This document shows, piece after piece, positions 25,334 through 33,516 of a stretch of DNA of 46,510 bases. Location: assembly GCA_013389015.1 (NCBI GenBank), contig JACAEE010000075.1, positions 1-46,510 of the forward strand, given 5' to 3'. The position numbers and the translations under genes were made by a program. The notes below the pieces were generated by a model, which was not told the origin of the DNA, did no database searches, and saw only the letters and a program-made list of their open reading frames with translations. The DNA is from Hydrogenophilaceae bacterium. GTDB lineage: Bacteria > Pseudomonadota > Alphaproteobacteria > Caulobacterales > Aquidulcibacteraceae. Position 1 is the stretch's first letter. The number at the start of each line of letters is the position of its first letter.

Positions 25334-26407
25334 TCAGAAACCGGCCGGCGCGGGCAGCTGGGGTGTGGAGAGGCATAGCGCCTGGAAGAGTGCGCCCATT
25401 TCGTCGGCATGCGTCAAGCGGCGGCGCCCGCGCGCGATGGACGCGGCGCTCTCGGGATGCGCGCGCGAGAGCGTCGCCGCCCGCGCTTCGATCCCCAGCG
25501 CGTTGAGGAATTCGCCTTGGCCGATGGGCCCGGCCGCCGCGAGCCCCGCCGCGCGCGCGAGCGAGGCGGCGTAGGCGAGATCGACGCAGGCCGTGAGATC
25601 GGCTTCGCCCGGGCATTGCAGCGGGTGGACTTTCTCGTGCGCGGCCATGGCCTGCAGCGTGTGCCCGCGTCCGTCGGTCGCGTAGTCGATGATCAGCGCG
25701 CGCCCCGGATTGGCCGCGAGCCGCGCCGCGATCTGGTCGATCCAGCCGGAAAGCCCGGGCGCGAACTCGGCGGCGTCGCCTTCTTCGCCGGCGCGCAAAT
25801 GCGCCGGCAGGAGCGCGGCGTCGATCGCGCCGCCGAGCCCGAACTGGATTTCGTCGGGATCGTCCGGCGTCACGCCGACCACCCGCTCGCGCCAGCCGTG
25901 CGCATCGTGAATGAATTCGCGCACCGGCAGGCAGTCGAGGAATTCGTTCATGAGAATGAGCGTGGGTCCCTCGGGAACGTCCTCCAGCGCGACGCGATGC
26001 TCCGCATGGGCGCCGACGCCGGCGAGCGCCTCGCGCTGGGCGCGCTGCAAGCCTTTATTGATCTCGATGAGCGTGATCTGCGCCGCCGCCTGGAAGGCTG
26101 GCCGGATGCGGCAAGCGCGCCAAGCGTCTGCGATCAGGAGGCCGCGGCCGGGGCCGAACTCGACGAGCTGCAGCGTCTCGGGCCTGCCCATCGCCTCCCA
26201 TTCGTTCACGCACCAGAGCCCGATCAGCTCGCCAAACATCTGGCTGATCTCCGGGGCGGTGATGAAATCGCCGTCCTCGCCGATCAGCGGCGCGCGCGCG
26301 TAATAGCCATGTTGCGGATCATAGAGTCCCGCGGCCATGAATTGCGCGATCGTCAGGGGCCCATCGGCCCGGATCTGTGCGATCAGTTTGCGCTTGAGCG
26401 GCGTCAT
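25334..26407 (-). CDS. SAM-dependent methyltransferase, MidA/NDUFAF7 family
   Basis: A 357-residue protein with the hallmarks of the mitochondrial complex I assembly factor family: LYDPQHGYYAR, DFITAPEISQMFGELIG, the SAM loop LVEFGPGRG and LILMNEFLDCLPVREF. The eukaryotic member dimethylates an arginine of the complex I subunit NDUFS2; a similar NuoD target is possible here but is not shown. It overlaps the next methyltransferase gene by 4 bases (26404-26407) and abuts pgeF. Confidence 0.92.
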   Translation of the reverse strand: MTPLKRKLIAQIRADGPLTIAQFMAAGLYDPQHGYYARAPLIGEDGDFITAPEISQMFGELIGLWCVNEWEAMGRPETLQLVEFGPGRGLLIADAWRACRIRPAFQAAAQITLIEINKGLQRAQREALAGVGAHAEHRVALEDVPEGPTLILMNEFLDCLPVREFIHDAHGWRERVVGVTPDDPDEIQFGLGGAIDAALLPAHLRAGEEGDAAEFAPGLSGWIDQIAARLAANPGRALIIDYATDGRGHTLQAMAAHEKVHPLQCPGEADLTACVDLAYAASLARAAGLAAAGPIGQGEFLNALGIEARAATLSRAHPESAASIARGRRRLTHADEMGALFQALCLSTPQLPAPAGF

Positions 26408-27234
26408 GCGCGGGCCTGCGCGATCCAGCAGGCTGAGACAAAGCGCACCGCGTCGCCCTCGATATAGGGGCGAAACGCTTCATGCACCGCCGCCATCACC
26501 GCCGTGCGCGTCGCTTCGTCCGCATCCGGCAGCGCGCGCCCAAGCGGCCCGAGCCGGGTGAGGAAGAAATCGAGATCGCGCGCCGGCATCGTGCAGGGAA
26601 CGTCGATCGGATCGATCGCGATCGCGCGCCAGCCGCTCTGCTCCAAAACGCCGCGCACGCGGTCGGGATCGGCGAAGGCGAATTGGCCCGGCGCGTTCGG
26701 CGTGCGCGGCGGCAGCGCGGGCAAGTAGGGCGCCGCGGCGCGCTCGGCCGTGGTCATGAACGGGTTCTCTTCAGCGCTGCGCCAGGCTGCGAAGGTCAGC
26801 GCGCCATTTGGCTTCGCGGCGCGGCGCAGATTCGCGAACGCGCGCACGGAATCGCCGAAGAACATGACGCCGAAGCGCGAGACGATCGCGTCGAACGCCG
26901 CAGGCTCGAACGCGTAGGTCTCGGCGTCGGCCTGGATGAAACACACGCTCGCGCCGGCCTGTTCCGCGCGCGCCCGCGCATGCGCGAGCATCGGCTCGGA
27001 AATGTCGGCGCCGGTGACGGAAGCGCCCGTGCGGCGCGCGATCGCGAGGCTCACCGCGCCGGTTCCGCAGCCCACGTCGAGCACGCGCTGCGCTCCGCCG
27101 GCGGCCTCGGCAAGCCGATCCTCGAACGGTTTGAAGATATCGTCGATCAGCGCCTGCGCCTCGACCCAATTGCGTCCGACGCCGCCGTTCCACAGCGCGA
27201 CCTGCTCTTCCTTCGATCCCGGCGCAATGCCCAT
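26404..27234 (-). CDS. Class I SAM-dependent methyltransferase
   Basis: A 276-residue class I methyltransferase. The SAM-binding signature is VLDVGCGTGAVSLAIA (about residue 51), followed by GADISEPMLAHARARA and the acidic/aromatic FIQADAETYAFEPAAFDAIV. The substrate is not evident; the fold resembles UbiE-like or small-molecule enzymes. It starts with MGIAPGSKEEQVALWNG and is translationally coupled to the midA-like gene. Between it and lgt lies a 194-bp gap with two hairpins, so it may have its own promoter. Confidence 0.9.
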   Translation of the reverse strand: MGIAPGSKEEQVALWNGGVGRNWVEAQALIDDIFKPFEDRLAEAAGGAQRVLDVGCGTGAVSLAIARRTGASVTGADISEPMLAHARARAEQAGASVCFIQADAETYAFEPAAFDAIVSRFGVMFFGDSVRAFANLRRAAKPNGALTFAAWRSAEENPFMTTAERAAAPYLPALPPRTPNAPGQFAFADPDRVRGVLEQSGWRAIAIDPIDVPCTMPARDLDFFLTRLGPLGRALPDADEATRTAVMAAVHEAFRPYIEGDAVRFVSACWIAQARA

Positions 27235-27257
27235 CCCATTCTCCTCGCCGCCTGCAT

Positions 27258-27308
27258 GTGGCGCTTCGCGAGCGCCACGTCACCTCCTCGTCCTCCCCGG
27301 AAGGGGAG
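27258..27308. repeat. Two hairpins between lgt and the methyltransferase gene
   Basis: The 194-bp gap holds GTGGCGCT (27258-27265), loop TCGCG, AGCGCCAC (27271-27278), a perfect 8-bp stem. A second stem, CTCCCC (27293-27298), loop GGAA, GGGGAG (27303-27308), follows. The sequence context (CACCTCCTCGTCCTCCCC) resembles the other C/G-rich elements. It may end lgt transcription, but no T-tract follows. Confidence 0.6.
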
Positions 27309-27428
27309 CGGGGGGCGGAGCTTCGGGCGCGTCGCTATCCTACGCCGGCGAACATGCGCTCGTGCGGCGCGCAGCGTCCGCAGCACGCGCCAGGCGTCCT
27401 TCGGCTTCGGACGGCTGCGGTTTCGCCC

Positions 27429-28367
27429 TCACGCCGCTTGTTGCGACGGCGGCGTCCTCTGGGCGCGGGCGACGAGCCAGGCGCCGATGATGATCATCGG
27501 CACGGAGAGCAAGAGCCCCATGGTGACATAGCCGCGCAGCGCTTCGGGCATATGCGCGTCGGGATTGCGCACGAATTCGAGGCTGGCGCGGATGAGCCCA
27601 TAGCCCAGGAGGAAGAGGCCCACGGTCATGCCGGGCTTGCCCAGCGCCTTGAAGCGGTGCGTGGCCAGGCGGAGCACGATGAACAGCACCAGCCCTTCCA
27701 GCGCCGCTTCATAGAGCTGGCTCGGATGCCGCGGCGAAAGCCCGGCAGGGCAAACGCCCCCGTTCGCGGCGCGGATGGTGTCGTTGCAGAACACCATGCC
27801 CCACGGCGCGTCCGTCTCGCGTCCGTAGAGTTCGCCGTTCACGAAATTCGCCAGCCGCCCGAAGAAGAGCCCGATCGGCGTCGCCGCCGCGGCCGCATCC
27901 CCGACGCTGAGCAGCGAAGCCTTACGGCTCGCCGCAAACCACCAGAGCGCCAGCGCCACGCCGATAAGGCCGCCATGGAACGCCATGCCGCCGTCCCAGA
28001 TGCGGATGATCGTGAGCGGGTCCGCCGCGATCCGCGCCACCGAATTGGGATCGGGCAGCATGTAGAAGAGCACGTATCCGAGCCGCCCGCCGATGATCAC
28101 GCCGAGCGTCGCCCAGAAGAGGAGATCGTCCGCGTCGGTCGGCTTCATCGGCGGCGTGCCCGGCGCCCAGAGCGCCTCTTTCTTCACCAGCCGCTGGATA
28201 TAGAGCCACCCTAGGAGCAGGCCCGCGATATAGGCCAGCGCATACCAGCGCAGCTGTAGCGGCCCGATAGTCATGCCGAAAAGATTGAGCGTGCCGAAGT
28301 CCCAGGCGATCGGATCAAGGTCCGGGAAGGTGAGGCCGGCGGCGAAGGGCAGGGCGTCGACTAGCAT
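27429..28367 (-). CDS. lgt: Prolipoprotein diacylglyceryl transferase
   Basis: A 312-residue polytopic inner-membrane enzyme that transfers diacylglycerol from phosphatidylglycerol to the lipobox cysteine of prolipoproteins. The Lgt signature GRLANFVNGELYGR is present. The catalytic-region His lies in GGMAFHGGLIG, and the essential Arg/Tyr region is LRWYALAYIAGLLLGW near the N-terminus. About seven membrane helices are visible. It leads the minus-strand housekeeping run and is divergent from ubiK with a 108-bp gap. Confidence 0.96.
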   Translation of the reverse strand: MLVDALPFAAGLTFPDLDPIAWDFGTLNLFGMTIGPLQLRWYALAYIAGLLLGWLYIQRLVKKEALWAPGTPPMKPTDADDLLFWATLGVIIGGRLGYVLFYMLPDPNSVARIAADPLTIIRIWDGGMAFHGGLIGVALALWWFAASRKASLLSVGDAAAAATPIGLFFGRLANFVNGELYGRETDAPWGMVFCNDTIRAANGGVCPAGLSPRHPSQLYEAALEGLVLFIVLRLATHRFKALGKPGMTVGLFLLGYGLIRASLEFVRNPDAHMPEALRGYVTMGLLLSVPMIIIGAWLVARAQRTPPSQQAA

Positions 28368-28475
28368 TTTTCCCCAATTCGTTGCATCGCCGCCCGCCGC
28401 GGGGCTGCGCCTGTGCGGTCATGGACGATTGCGCCCGCGCGCGCCGCTTCTTAGGGTCAGACGAGGCAGGCGCCA

Positions 28476-28736
28476 ATGCAATCGCAGAACACCGTATTTG
28501 AGGATATCGCCAAGCTCATGACCGGGGCGCTCGGCATGGCGCAGGGCGTGGGCGACGAAGCCAAGAACTTCATGCGCGCCCAGGCCGATCGGTTCGTCGC
28601 CGATATGGACTTGGTGAGCCGCGAGGAGTTCGAGGCGGTCAAGGACCTGGCCGCTGCAGCGCGGGCCGAGGCGGATGCGCTGCGCGCCCGGCTCGAGGCG
28701 CTCGAGGCGCAGCTGAGCGAACTCCGCCGCGGTTAA
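28476..28736 (+). CDS. ubiK: Ubiquinone biosynthesis accessory factor UbiK
   Basis: An 86-residue protein of the BMFP/UbiK family. N-terminal VFEDIAKLMTGALGMAQGVG forms an amphipathic segment, and the C-terminal half (about 48-86) is a heptad coiled coil (AAAARAEADALRARLEALEA). UbiK trimerises and helps the soluble ubiquinone-synthesis complex; it also has membrane-fusogenic properties. An AGG-type site lies just upstream of ATG 28476. First gene of a plus-strand run with YbjN, proC and the TetR-like gene. Confidence 0.9.
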   Translation: MQSQNTVFEDIAKLMTGALGMAQGVGDEAKNFMRAQADRFVADMDLVSREEFEAVKDLAAAARAEADALRARLEALEAQLSELRRG

Positions 28737-28865
28737 GATTCAAGCAAGCGAACGGCCCCAGCGTCAGGGGTGGAAGTTCGCTTTCCGGGCGCCCGGTTGG
28801 GGATAGATCGGGCGGCCCGGGAAGGGCCGGCAGGCGCCGGTTCGCTTGAACCGAAGGGGGACGAG

Positions 28866-29372
28866 ATGGATCTCTATCTGGACGACGACATTGCCGACAT
28901 CGCCGATCCCCTGGACATGGTCGAGGCGGTGTTCAGCGATGACGACCGCTTCGCAGTCGAACGCGGCGAGGATGGCGACGTCCATTTCTCGCTGGCGCGC
29001 AACTGGGCCGACGTCGCCGGCTATGTGAGCTACCGCGCGGAGCTGCCCGCGCTCCTCTTCACGCTCGGCTTCGATATGCGCGCGCCGCAGAACCGCATCG
29101 CCGATGCGGTGCGCCTGGCCGCGATGATCAACGAAACGCTCTGGCTCGGCCATTTCGACGTCTGGACCGACGACGGCTCCATCGTCTTCCGCCATTCGAT
29201 CCCGATGATCGGGCGTGACGAAGTCTCGGTCGGTGAAATCCAGGCGCTGTGCGCCGCCATTCTCGACGCGGCCGAGCGCTTCCATCCGGCCTTCCAGTTC
29301 CTGCTGCACGCCGGCGCGACCGCGGAGGAGGCCTCCGCCGCCGCGATGTTCGAGACCGCCGGGGAAGCGTGA
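28866..29372 (+). CDS. YbjN domain protein
   Basis: A 168-residue protein with a YbjN-type fold, related to type III secretion chaperones. Diagnostic parts are NRIADAVRLAAMINETLWLG, HFDVWTDDGSIVFRHSIPMI and the C-terminal AILDAAERFHPAFQFLL. Function is poorly defined (stress-linked in enterobacteria). ATG 28866 follows GGGGG by 5 bases; longer in-frame starts upstream lack support. It overlaps proC by GTGA (29369-29372), so the pair is co-translated. Confidence 0.9.
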   Translation: MDLYLDDDIADIADPLDMVEAVFSDDDRFAVERGEDGDVHFSLARNWADVAGYVSYRAELPALLFTLGFDMRAPQNRIADAVRLAAMINETLWLGHFDVWTDDGSIVFRHSIPMIGRDEVSVGEIQALCAAILDAAERFHPAFQFLLHAGATAEEASAAAMFETAGEA

Positions 29373-30205
29373 CTGCGCTGGAGCAGCCCAAGGTCGCGCT
29401 GATCGGCGCGGGCGCGATGGGCGGCGCTTTGGTCAAGGGCTGGGCGAACGCCGTGCGCAAGGGCGGCGGGCTGACGCTCACCGTGATCGAGCCGAATTTC
29501 GACGCCGCGCTCGAGCGCGATCTCGAAGCGGCCGGCGCCGTGCTCAATCCACCCGAGCCCGGCGTCGCCGACGTCGTCGTGTTGGCGATCAAACCGCAGA
29601 ACCTGCGCGAGGCCGCCGCCGCCGTGCGCGATTTCATCGGCCCCGAAACGCTTGTCCTCTCGATCATGGCGGGCGTCTCGATCGCTTCGCTCACCCGCGT
29701 TCTCGGCGCCGAGCGGATCGTGCGCGCCATGCCGAACACGCCCGGCCGCATCGGCCGCGGCGTCACCGCCTATGTCGCCAGCGCCGCGTGCGGAGAAACC
29801 GATCGCGCCCTCGCTGAACAGTTGCTGGCGCCCTTGGGCGGCGTCGAGCCGCTGCCGGCGGAGCGCCTGATGGACGTCGTCACCGCGGTTTCGGGGTCGG
29901 GCCCGGCCTATGTCTTCCTGCTGGCTGAATGCCTCGCCGCCGCGGCTGAATCCGAAGGCCTCGACCGCGAAACCGCCGCGCGGCTTGCAGCGCAGACCGT
30001 GGCGGGCGCCGGCGCGCTGATCCAGGAGACCGGCGAGAGCGTCTCCACCCTGCGCAAGCAGGTCACGTCGCCTGGGGGGACCACAGAGGCCGCGCTCGAC
30101 GTGCTGCAAGCCAGCGACGGGCTCGCGCCGATCCTGCGCCGCGCCGTGGTCGCCGCGATTCAGCGCGCCCGCCAGCTGGGCAAGGACATCGATTCCGAGG
30201 GCTAA
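29369..30205 (+). CDS. proC: Pyrroline-5-carboxylate reductase
   Basis: A 278-residue enzyme making proline from pyrroline-5-carboxylate with NAD(P)H. Rossmann motif ALIGAGAMGGALVKGW; IRAMPNTP-like VRAMPNTPGRIGRGV; AVSGSGPAYVFLLAE; and the family signature QVTSPGGTTEAALDVL. The start is the GTG at 29369 overlapping the ybjN stop; earlier in-frame codons would be antisense-like extensions with no family match. It is followed 52 bp later by the TetR-like gene. Confidence 0.95.
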   Translation: MTALEQPKVALIGAGAMGGALVKGWANAVRKGGGLTLTVIEPNFDAALERDLEAAGAVLNPPEPGVADVVVLAIKPQNLREAAAAVRDFIGPETLVLSIMAGVSIASLTRVLGAERIVRAMPNTPGRIGRGVTAYVASAACGETDRALAEQLLAPLGGVEPLPAERLMDVVTAVSGSGPAYVFLLAECLAAAAESEGLDRETAARLAAQTVAGAGALIQETGESVSTLRKQVTSPGGTTEAALDVLQASDGLAPILRRAVVAAIQRARQLGKDIDSEG

Positions 30206-30257
30206 GGCCGCTGCGCGCGCGCCTTGATCTTTCTCGCCGGCGCCCGATTCTAAGGTG

Positions 30258-30860
30258 ATGCTCGCCGATCCCGCTCTGCGCGAAGCCCTCGCGCGCGCTG
30301 CACTGATGTTCGCCGCCGCCGCGCCCTGGCGCGAGGCGACGCTCGCTGCGCTGGCCAAGGCCGCGGATCGTCCGGTTGCGGATTTCTATCCAGCGAGCCT
30401 CGCCGATGCGGTCGATTGCGCGGAAGAGGCGTTCGATCGCGCCATGGCCGAAGGCGAGATCGATCCGGCGGCTAGCGTGCGCGATCGCCTGTTCGATCTC
30501 CTGATGCGCCGCTTCGAGGCGATGGAGCCGCATCGCGCAGCGGTGCTGGCGATGGAGAAGGGCGCCGATCGCGATCCCGTGGCCATGGGCGCGGCTCACC
30601 AGCGCCATGTCCGCGCCGCGCGCTGGGCGCTGACGCTCGCGGGGCTGGAAGCGGACGGCATGTCCGGCGCCGCGCGCGCGCAGGGGCTCGCGATGATCAT
30701 CGGCCAGACCCGCGCCGCCTGGCGCCAGGACGACGCCGGCGATTTCTCCAAGACCATGGCCGCGCTCGACAAGAACCTGCGCCGCGCGGAAGAAACGTTC
30801 GGCCGCTTCGCCGGCTTCGAGAAAAAGCCGAAACCGGAAGAACCGCCGCAAGGAAGCTGA
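30258..30860 (+). CDS. TetR/COQ9-like helical protein
   Basis: A 200-residue all-helical protein. The N-terminal part (REATLAALAKAADRPVADFY) resembles the helix-turn-helix of TetR regulators, and the same region is shared by the mitochondrial ubiquinone factor COQ9. The C-terminal DAGDFSKTMAALDKNLRRAE matches a tail seen in alphaproteobacterial TetR-like proteins. Whether it binds DNA or lipids cannot be decided from sequence. ATG 30258 or GTG 30255 could start it. It ends the ubiK-ybjN-proC run, so a link to ubiquinone (with UbiK) is attractive but unproven. Confidence 0.75.
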   Translation: MLADPALREALARAALMFAAAAPWREATLAALAKAADRPVADFYPASLADAVDCAEEAFDRAMAEGEIDPAASVRDRLFDLLMRRFEAMEPHRAAVLAMEKGADRDPVAMGAAHQRHVRAARWALTLAGLEADGMSGAARAQGLAMIIGQTRAAWRQDDAGDFSKTMAALDKNLRRAEETFGRFAGFEKKPKPEEPPQGS

Positions 30861-30872
30861 CTATCCACCAAT

Positions 30873-30958
30873 CCTCCCCCTGCAAGGGGGAGGTGAGGAG
30901 GAGGCGGCGGCCGCGTATGTTGCCGCGCACCCCCTCTTACTCCCCCTTTCAGGGGGAG
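30873..30958. repeat. Paired C/G-rich hairpin repeat between the TetR-like and flippase genes
   Basis: Left hairpin CCTCCCCCT (30873-30881), loop GCA, AGGGGGAGG (30885-30893). Right hairpin CTCCCCCT (30940-30947), loop TTC, AGGGGGAG (30951-30958). The left half matches 38098-38118 base for base; the right half matches the left half of the 4874 element. The two coding neighbours converge here. It is one of three clear members of this family. Confidence 0.85.
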
Positions 30959-30983
30959 AATGGCGACGAAGAAGACGAGGCGA

Positions 30984-32522
30984 TCACGCGCTTTCCTTGC
31001 GCCGGAAGATCAGCCGCCGCGTTTCGGTGCGGAAGAGCGAGGCGGTGTCGGCCATCGCCATGCGCCCGCCCTTGAACAGCGAAAGCGTCGCGAGCGCCGT
31101 CGCGTACGCCGCGAGCGCGCATGCAGCGAGCAGCAGGAAATCGTTCGGATAGGGGAGGCGCATCAGCGCGCTCGTCACCACAAACACGGCCCCCGATGCG
31201 ACCGCGAACGGCCACGCCGCGCCATAGAGATCGCCGAGCTTGATCGGGCCCTTACGCGTCACGATCCACCACAGGAACGGCAGCCGCAGGAAGACGTCGG
31301 AGAGCGCGAACGCCGCCGCCGCGCCCACCGCGCCCCAGCGTACGCCGATCATCACCGCGCCAAGCGTCGTCAGAATCGAGAACACGCTCCACACGAAATT
31401 CGCGCTGGCGCGCCGCTGCGAGACGAACAGAAACGGCATCGTCATCGACACCGGCTGATGCAGCGCCACGAGCGTCAGCCACGCGAACACCGGCGCCGCC
31501 GCCGCCCAGTCCTCGCCGAGCAGGAACGGGATCAGCACCGGCGCGGTCACGCCCACCGCCACTGTCCCCGGCGCGAAGAACAGCATCAATTGCCGGATGA
31601 TCCGCAGATAGGCGCGCCGATAGCGTTCGGCGTTCTCGTGCATGCGCGACAGCAGCGGCAGCAAGAGCCGCTCGAACAGGAGATAGATCCGCTCGAGCGG
31701 CGTGTTGGCGAGCCGGTTGCCTTGCCCGTAAAGCCCGAGCTGCCCCGCATCCATGCGCGCGCCGACGACGACATTGTCGCCCCAGCGCGAGGCGGTGGTG
31801 AGCAGCTCCGCCGCCATCAGCCCACCGCCGAACTTGAAGAACCGCCACACGTCGGAGAAGTCGGGCTTGTCCGTCGGCAGCCAGCCGACGAGCAGCCACA
31901 CCCCGATCAGCCCCACCATGCAGGTGACGGCGTAATCGAGCGCCAGCGCCCAATGATGCGCGCCCGCGCGCGCGGCGAGGATGCCGGCGATGAGCCCGCA
32001 GCCGACGCCCGCCGCATCGATCACCGCCAGCCAGCCGAACTTCATCTGCCGGTTCATGATCGCGCGCGGGATGTTCATCACGCCGGCCCAGACCACGAAG
32101 AACGAGGCCGCAGCCGTCAGCGCGATCGCGCGCGGATCCTCGTAGGCGCTGGCGTTCGAGAACGAGGCCAGCAGCGAACTGATGAGCGGGGCGCCAAGCA
32201 GAAAGAAGAGGCCGCCGAGCACGCCGGTGATCGTAGAGATCCAGAACAGCGCCGCCGCCTGGCCGCGATTGAAGGTCGGGCTCTGGATGATCGCCTGGTG
32301 CAAGCCCATGCCGTGCATCGTCAGCACGATGCTGATCAGCGGCACCACCGCATAGTAGATGCCGTAGTCGTCCGGCGAGAGCAGCCGCGGCAGAATCAGG
32401 ATCGAGGCCGCCTGGAACGGCACTTTCGCGATCTGCGCGAGCACGGTGGCGGCCGCGCCGTTCACCGCATGCGTCTGCATCCGGTCATGCTTCGGCCCGA
32501 AGATCGCGTCGTCCGCGCTCAT
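30984..32522 (-). CDS. Polysaccharide/lipid-linked oligosaccharide flippase (MOP superfamily)
   Basis: A 512-residue membrane protein with about 14 hydrophobic segments. The N-terminal half contains AQIAKVPFQAASILILPRLL and SPDDYGIYYAVVPLISIVL, typical of Wzx/RfbX-type flippases that move undecaprenyl-linked sugar units across the inner membrane. The substrate is unknown; there are no glycosyltransferase genes beside it. ATG at residue 15 (MQTHAVNG) is an alternative start. It is read toward the 30873 repeat and preceded by a 79-bp gap after the oxygenase gene. Confidence 0.9.
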   Translation of the reverse strand: MSADDAIFGPKHDRMQTHAVNGAAATVLAQIAKVPFQAASILILPRLLSPDDYGIYYAVVPLISIVLTMHGMGLHQAIIQSPTFNRGQAAALFWISTITGVLGGLFFLLGAPLISSLLASFSNASAYEDPRAIALTAAASFFVVWAGVMNIPRAIMNRQMKFGWLAVIDAAGVGCGLIAGILAARAGAHHWALALDYAVTCMVGLIGVWLLVGWLPTDKPDFSDVWRFFKFGGGLMAAELLTTASRWGDNVVVGARMDAGQLGLYGQGNRLANTPLERIYLLFERLLLPLLSRMHENAERYRRAYLRIIRQLMLFFAPGTVAVGVTAPVLIPFLLGEDWAAAAPVFAWLTLVALHQPVSMTMPFLFVSQRRASANFVWSVFSILTTLGAVMIGVRWGAVGAAAAFALSDVFLRLPFLWWIVTRKGPIKLGDLYGAAWPFAVASGAVFVVTSALMRLPYPNDFLLLAACALAAYATALATLSLFKGGRMAMADTASLFRTETRRLIFRRKESA

Positions 32523-32601
32523 GCCCGCCCCGCTGGTGGGAAGCGCTTACGCCCGCGCGCCCCGCGCCGCAAAGCCCTTCCCCAGCGGCGCAGCGTCGCG
32601 A

Positions 32602-33516
32602 TCAGGCGCCCTGGACGCGGTCGCGCACCCATTGCGACAGAAGCCATTTTTCGCCGCGCGTGGGGGCCAGCCCCGTGTGCCGCGTCGAGGGATCGACCTT
32701 GCCGCCAGGATCGACATTGGCGAAGAAGAGCGCATCGCCGGTTCTCCCCTTGAACCGCTTGCCGAGAACGGGAAAGTCAGTCTCGCCGCCTTCATACGCA
32801 TCGTTGAGGTAGACGAGCAGGGTTGCGATGCGCTGGCCGCCCCGCGCCAGTTCGGCTGCGCCGCTGGCCTCGCGCGGGTCGAAATAGTCGTGATGAGGCG
32901 CGAAGCTCTCGCCCGGCGCGTAGTGCAGAACATTGGGCGCCTCGAACAGCGGACTTGGCAAACCGACGGTCGCGGCCATGCGCGCATTGATGAGCACGAA
33001 TACGAGGTCGGCCTCGAGCACAGGGAAATCCGCCGCGCTGTTCGAGCGCGCTGCGGCGACGATCTCCGCGCCGGAGCGCGGATCATAAACCGTCGCGCGC
33101 CTGAGCCGTGCGCGGCCGCGCGCGATGAGCCAGGCGCATTCCGCACGGCTCAGAAAGCTCTCCGCCCAATGCATCCGCGGCGCCGCGCTCAAGATCCTAG
33201 TCGGGCGCGGGCGCAACAGCGCCGCGAGATCGACCGACCGGCGCAGGCCGGCATAGTCCTCGCCCTCGCCCCGCGCCAAGAGGCGCAGCTCCGCTTGCGC
33301 CGGCGCCCAGCCTTGCTGCGCCGCCGCGCACAAGAGATCGAGCGCCCGGTTCCAATCCGGCGGCTGCAACACGCCGGCCGCCGCCATCACCGACAATTGC
33401 GCCGAGGCTTCGCCGCCGCCGGCGGCGGCTGCGCGCTGAAGGAGCGCAAGGCCTTCCTGCGCCGTGGCGCGGTCCTGCACCAGTTGCTTGCCGCGCGCGG
33501 TGATCTCACGCGTCAT
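32602..33516 (-). CDS. 2OG-Fe(II) oxygenase, prolyl-4-hydroxylase type, with Sel1/TPR-like N-terminus
   Basis: A 304-residue protein. About residues 20-85 look like Sel1/TPR helices (EGLALLQRAAAAGGGEASAQ, ALDLLCAAAQQGW). The C-terminal catalytic half has the Fe(II) triad H208/D210 (FAPHHDYFD) and H280 (RHTGLAPT), with K290 as the 2-oxoglutarate anchor. It is therefore predicted to hydroxylate prolyl or similar residues using O2, 2-oxoglutarate and iron. The target is unknown. Its start overlaps the histidine kinase stop by ATGA (33513-33516), so the two are co-translated, which is unusual for a sensor kinase. Confidence 0.9.
   Translation of the reverse strand: MTREITARGKQLVQDRATAQEGLALLQRAAAAGGGEASAQLSVMAAAGVLQPPDWNRALDLLCAAAQQGWAPAQAELRLLARGEGEDYAGLRRSVDLAALLRPRPTRILSAAPRMHWAESFLSRAECAWLIARGRARLRRATVYDPRSGAEIVAAARSNSAADFPVLEADLVFVLINARMAATVGLPSPLFEAPNVLHYAPGESFAPHHDYFDPREASGAAELARGGQRIATLLVYLNDAYEGGETDFPVLGKRFKGRTGDALFFANVDPGGKVDPSTRHTGLAPTRGEKWLLSQWVRDRVQGA

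Noticed and set aside
30960-32753. 597-residue plus-strand open frame
   Set aside because: It is antisense to the flippase gene, dominated by Arg/His/Gln/Glu, and no domain is visible.
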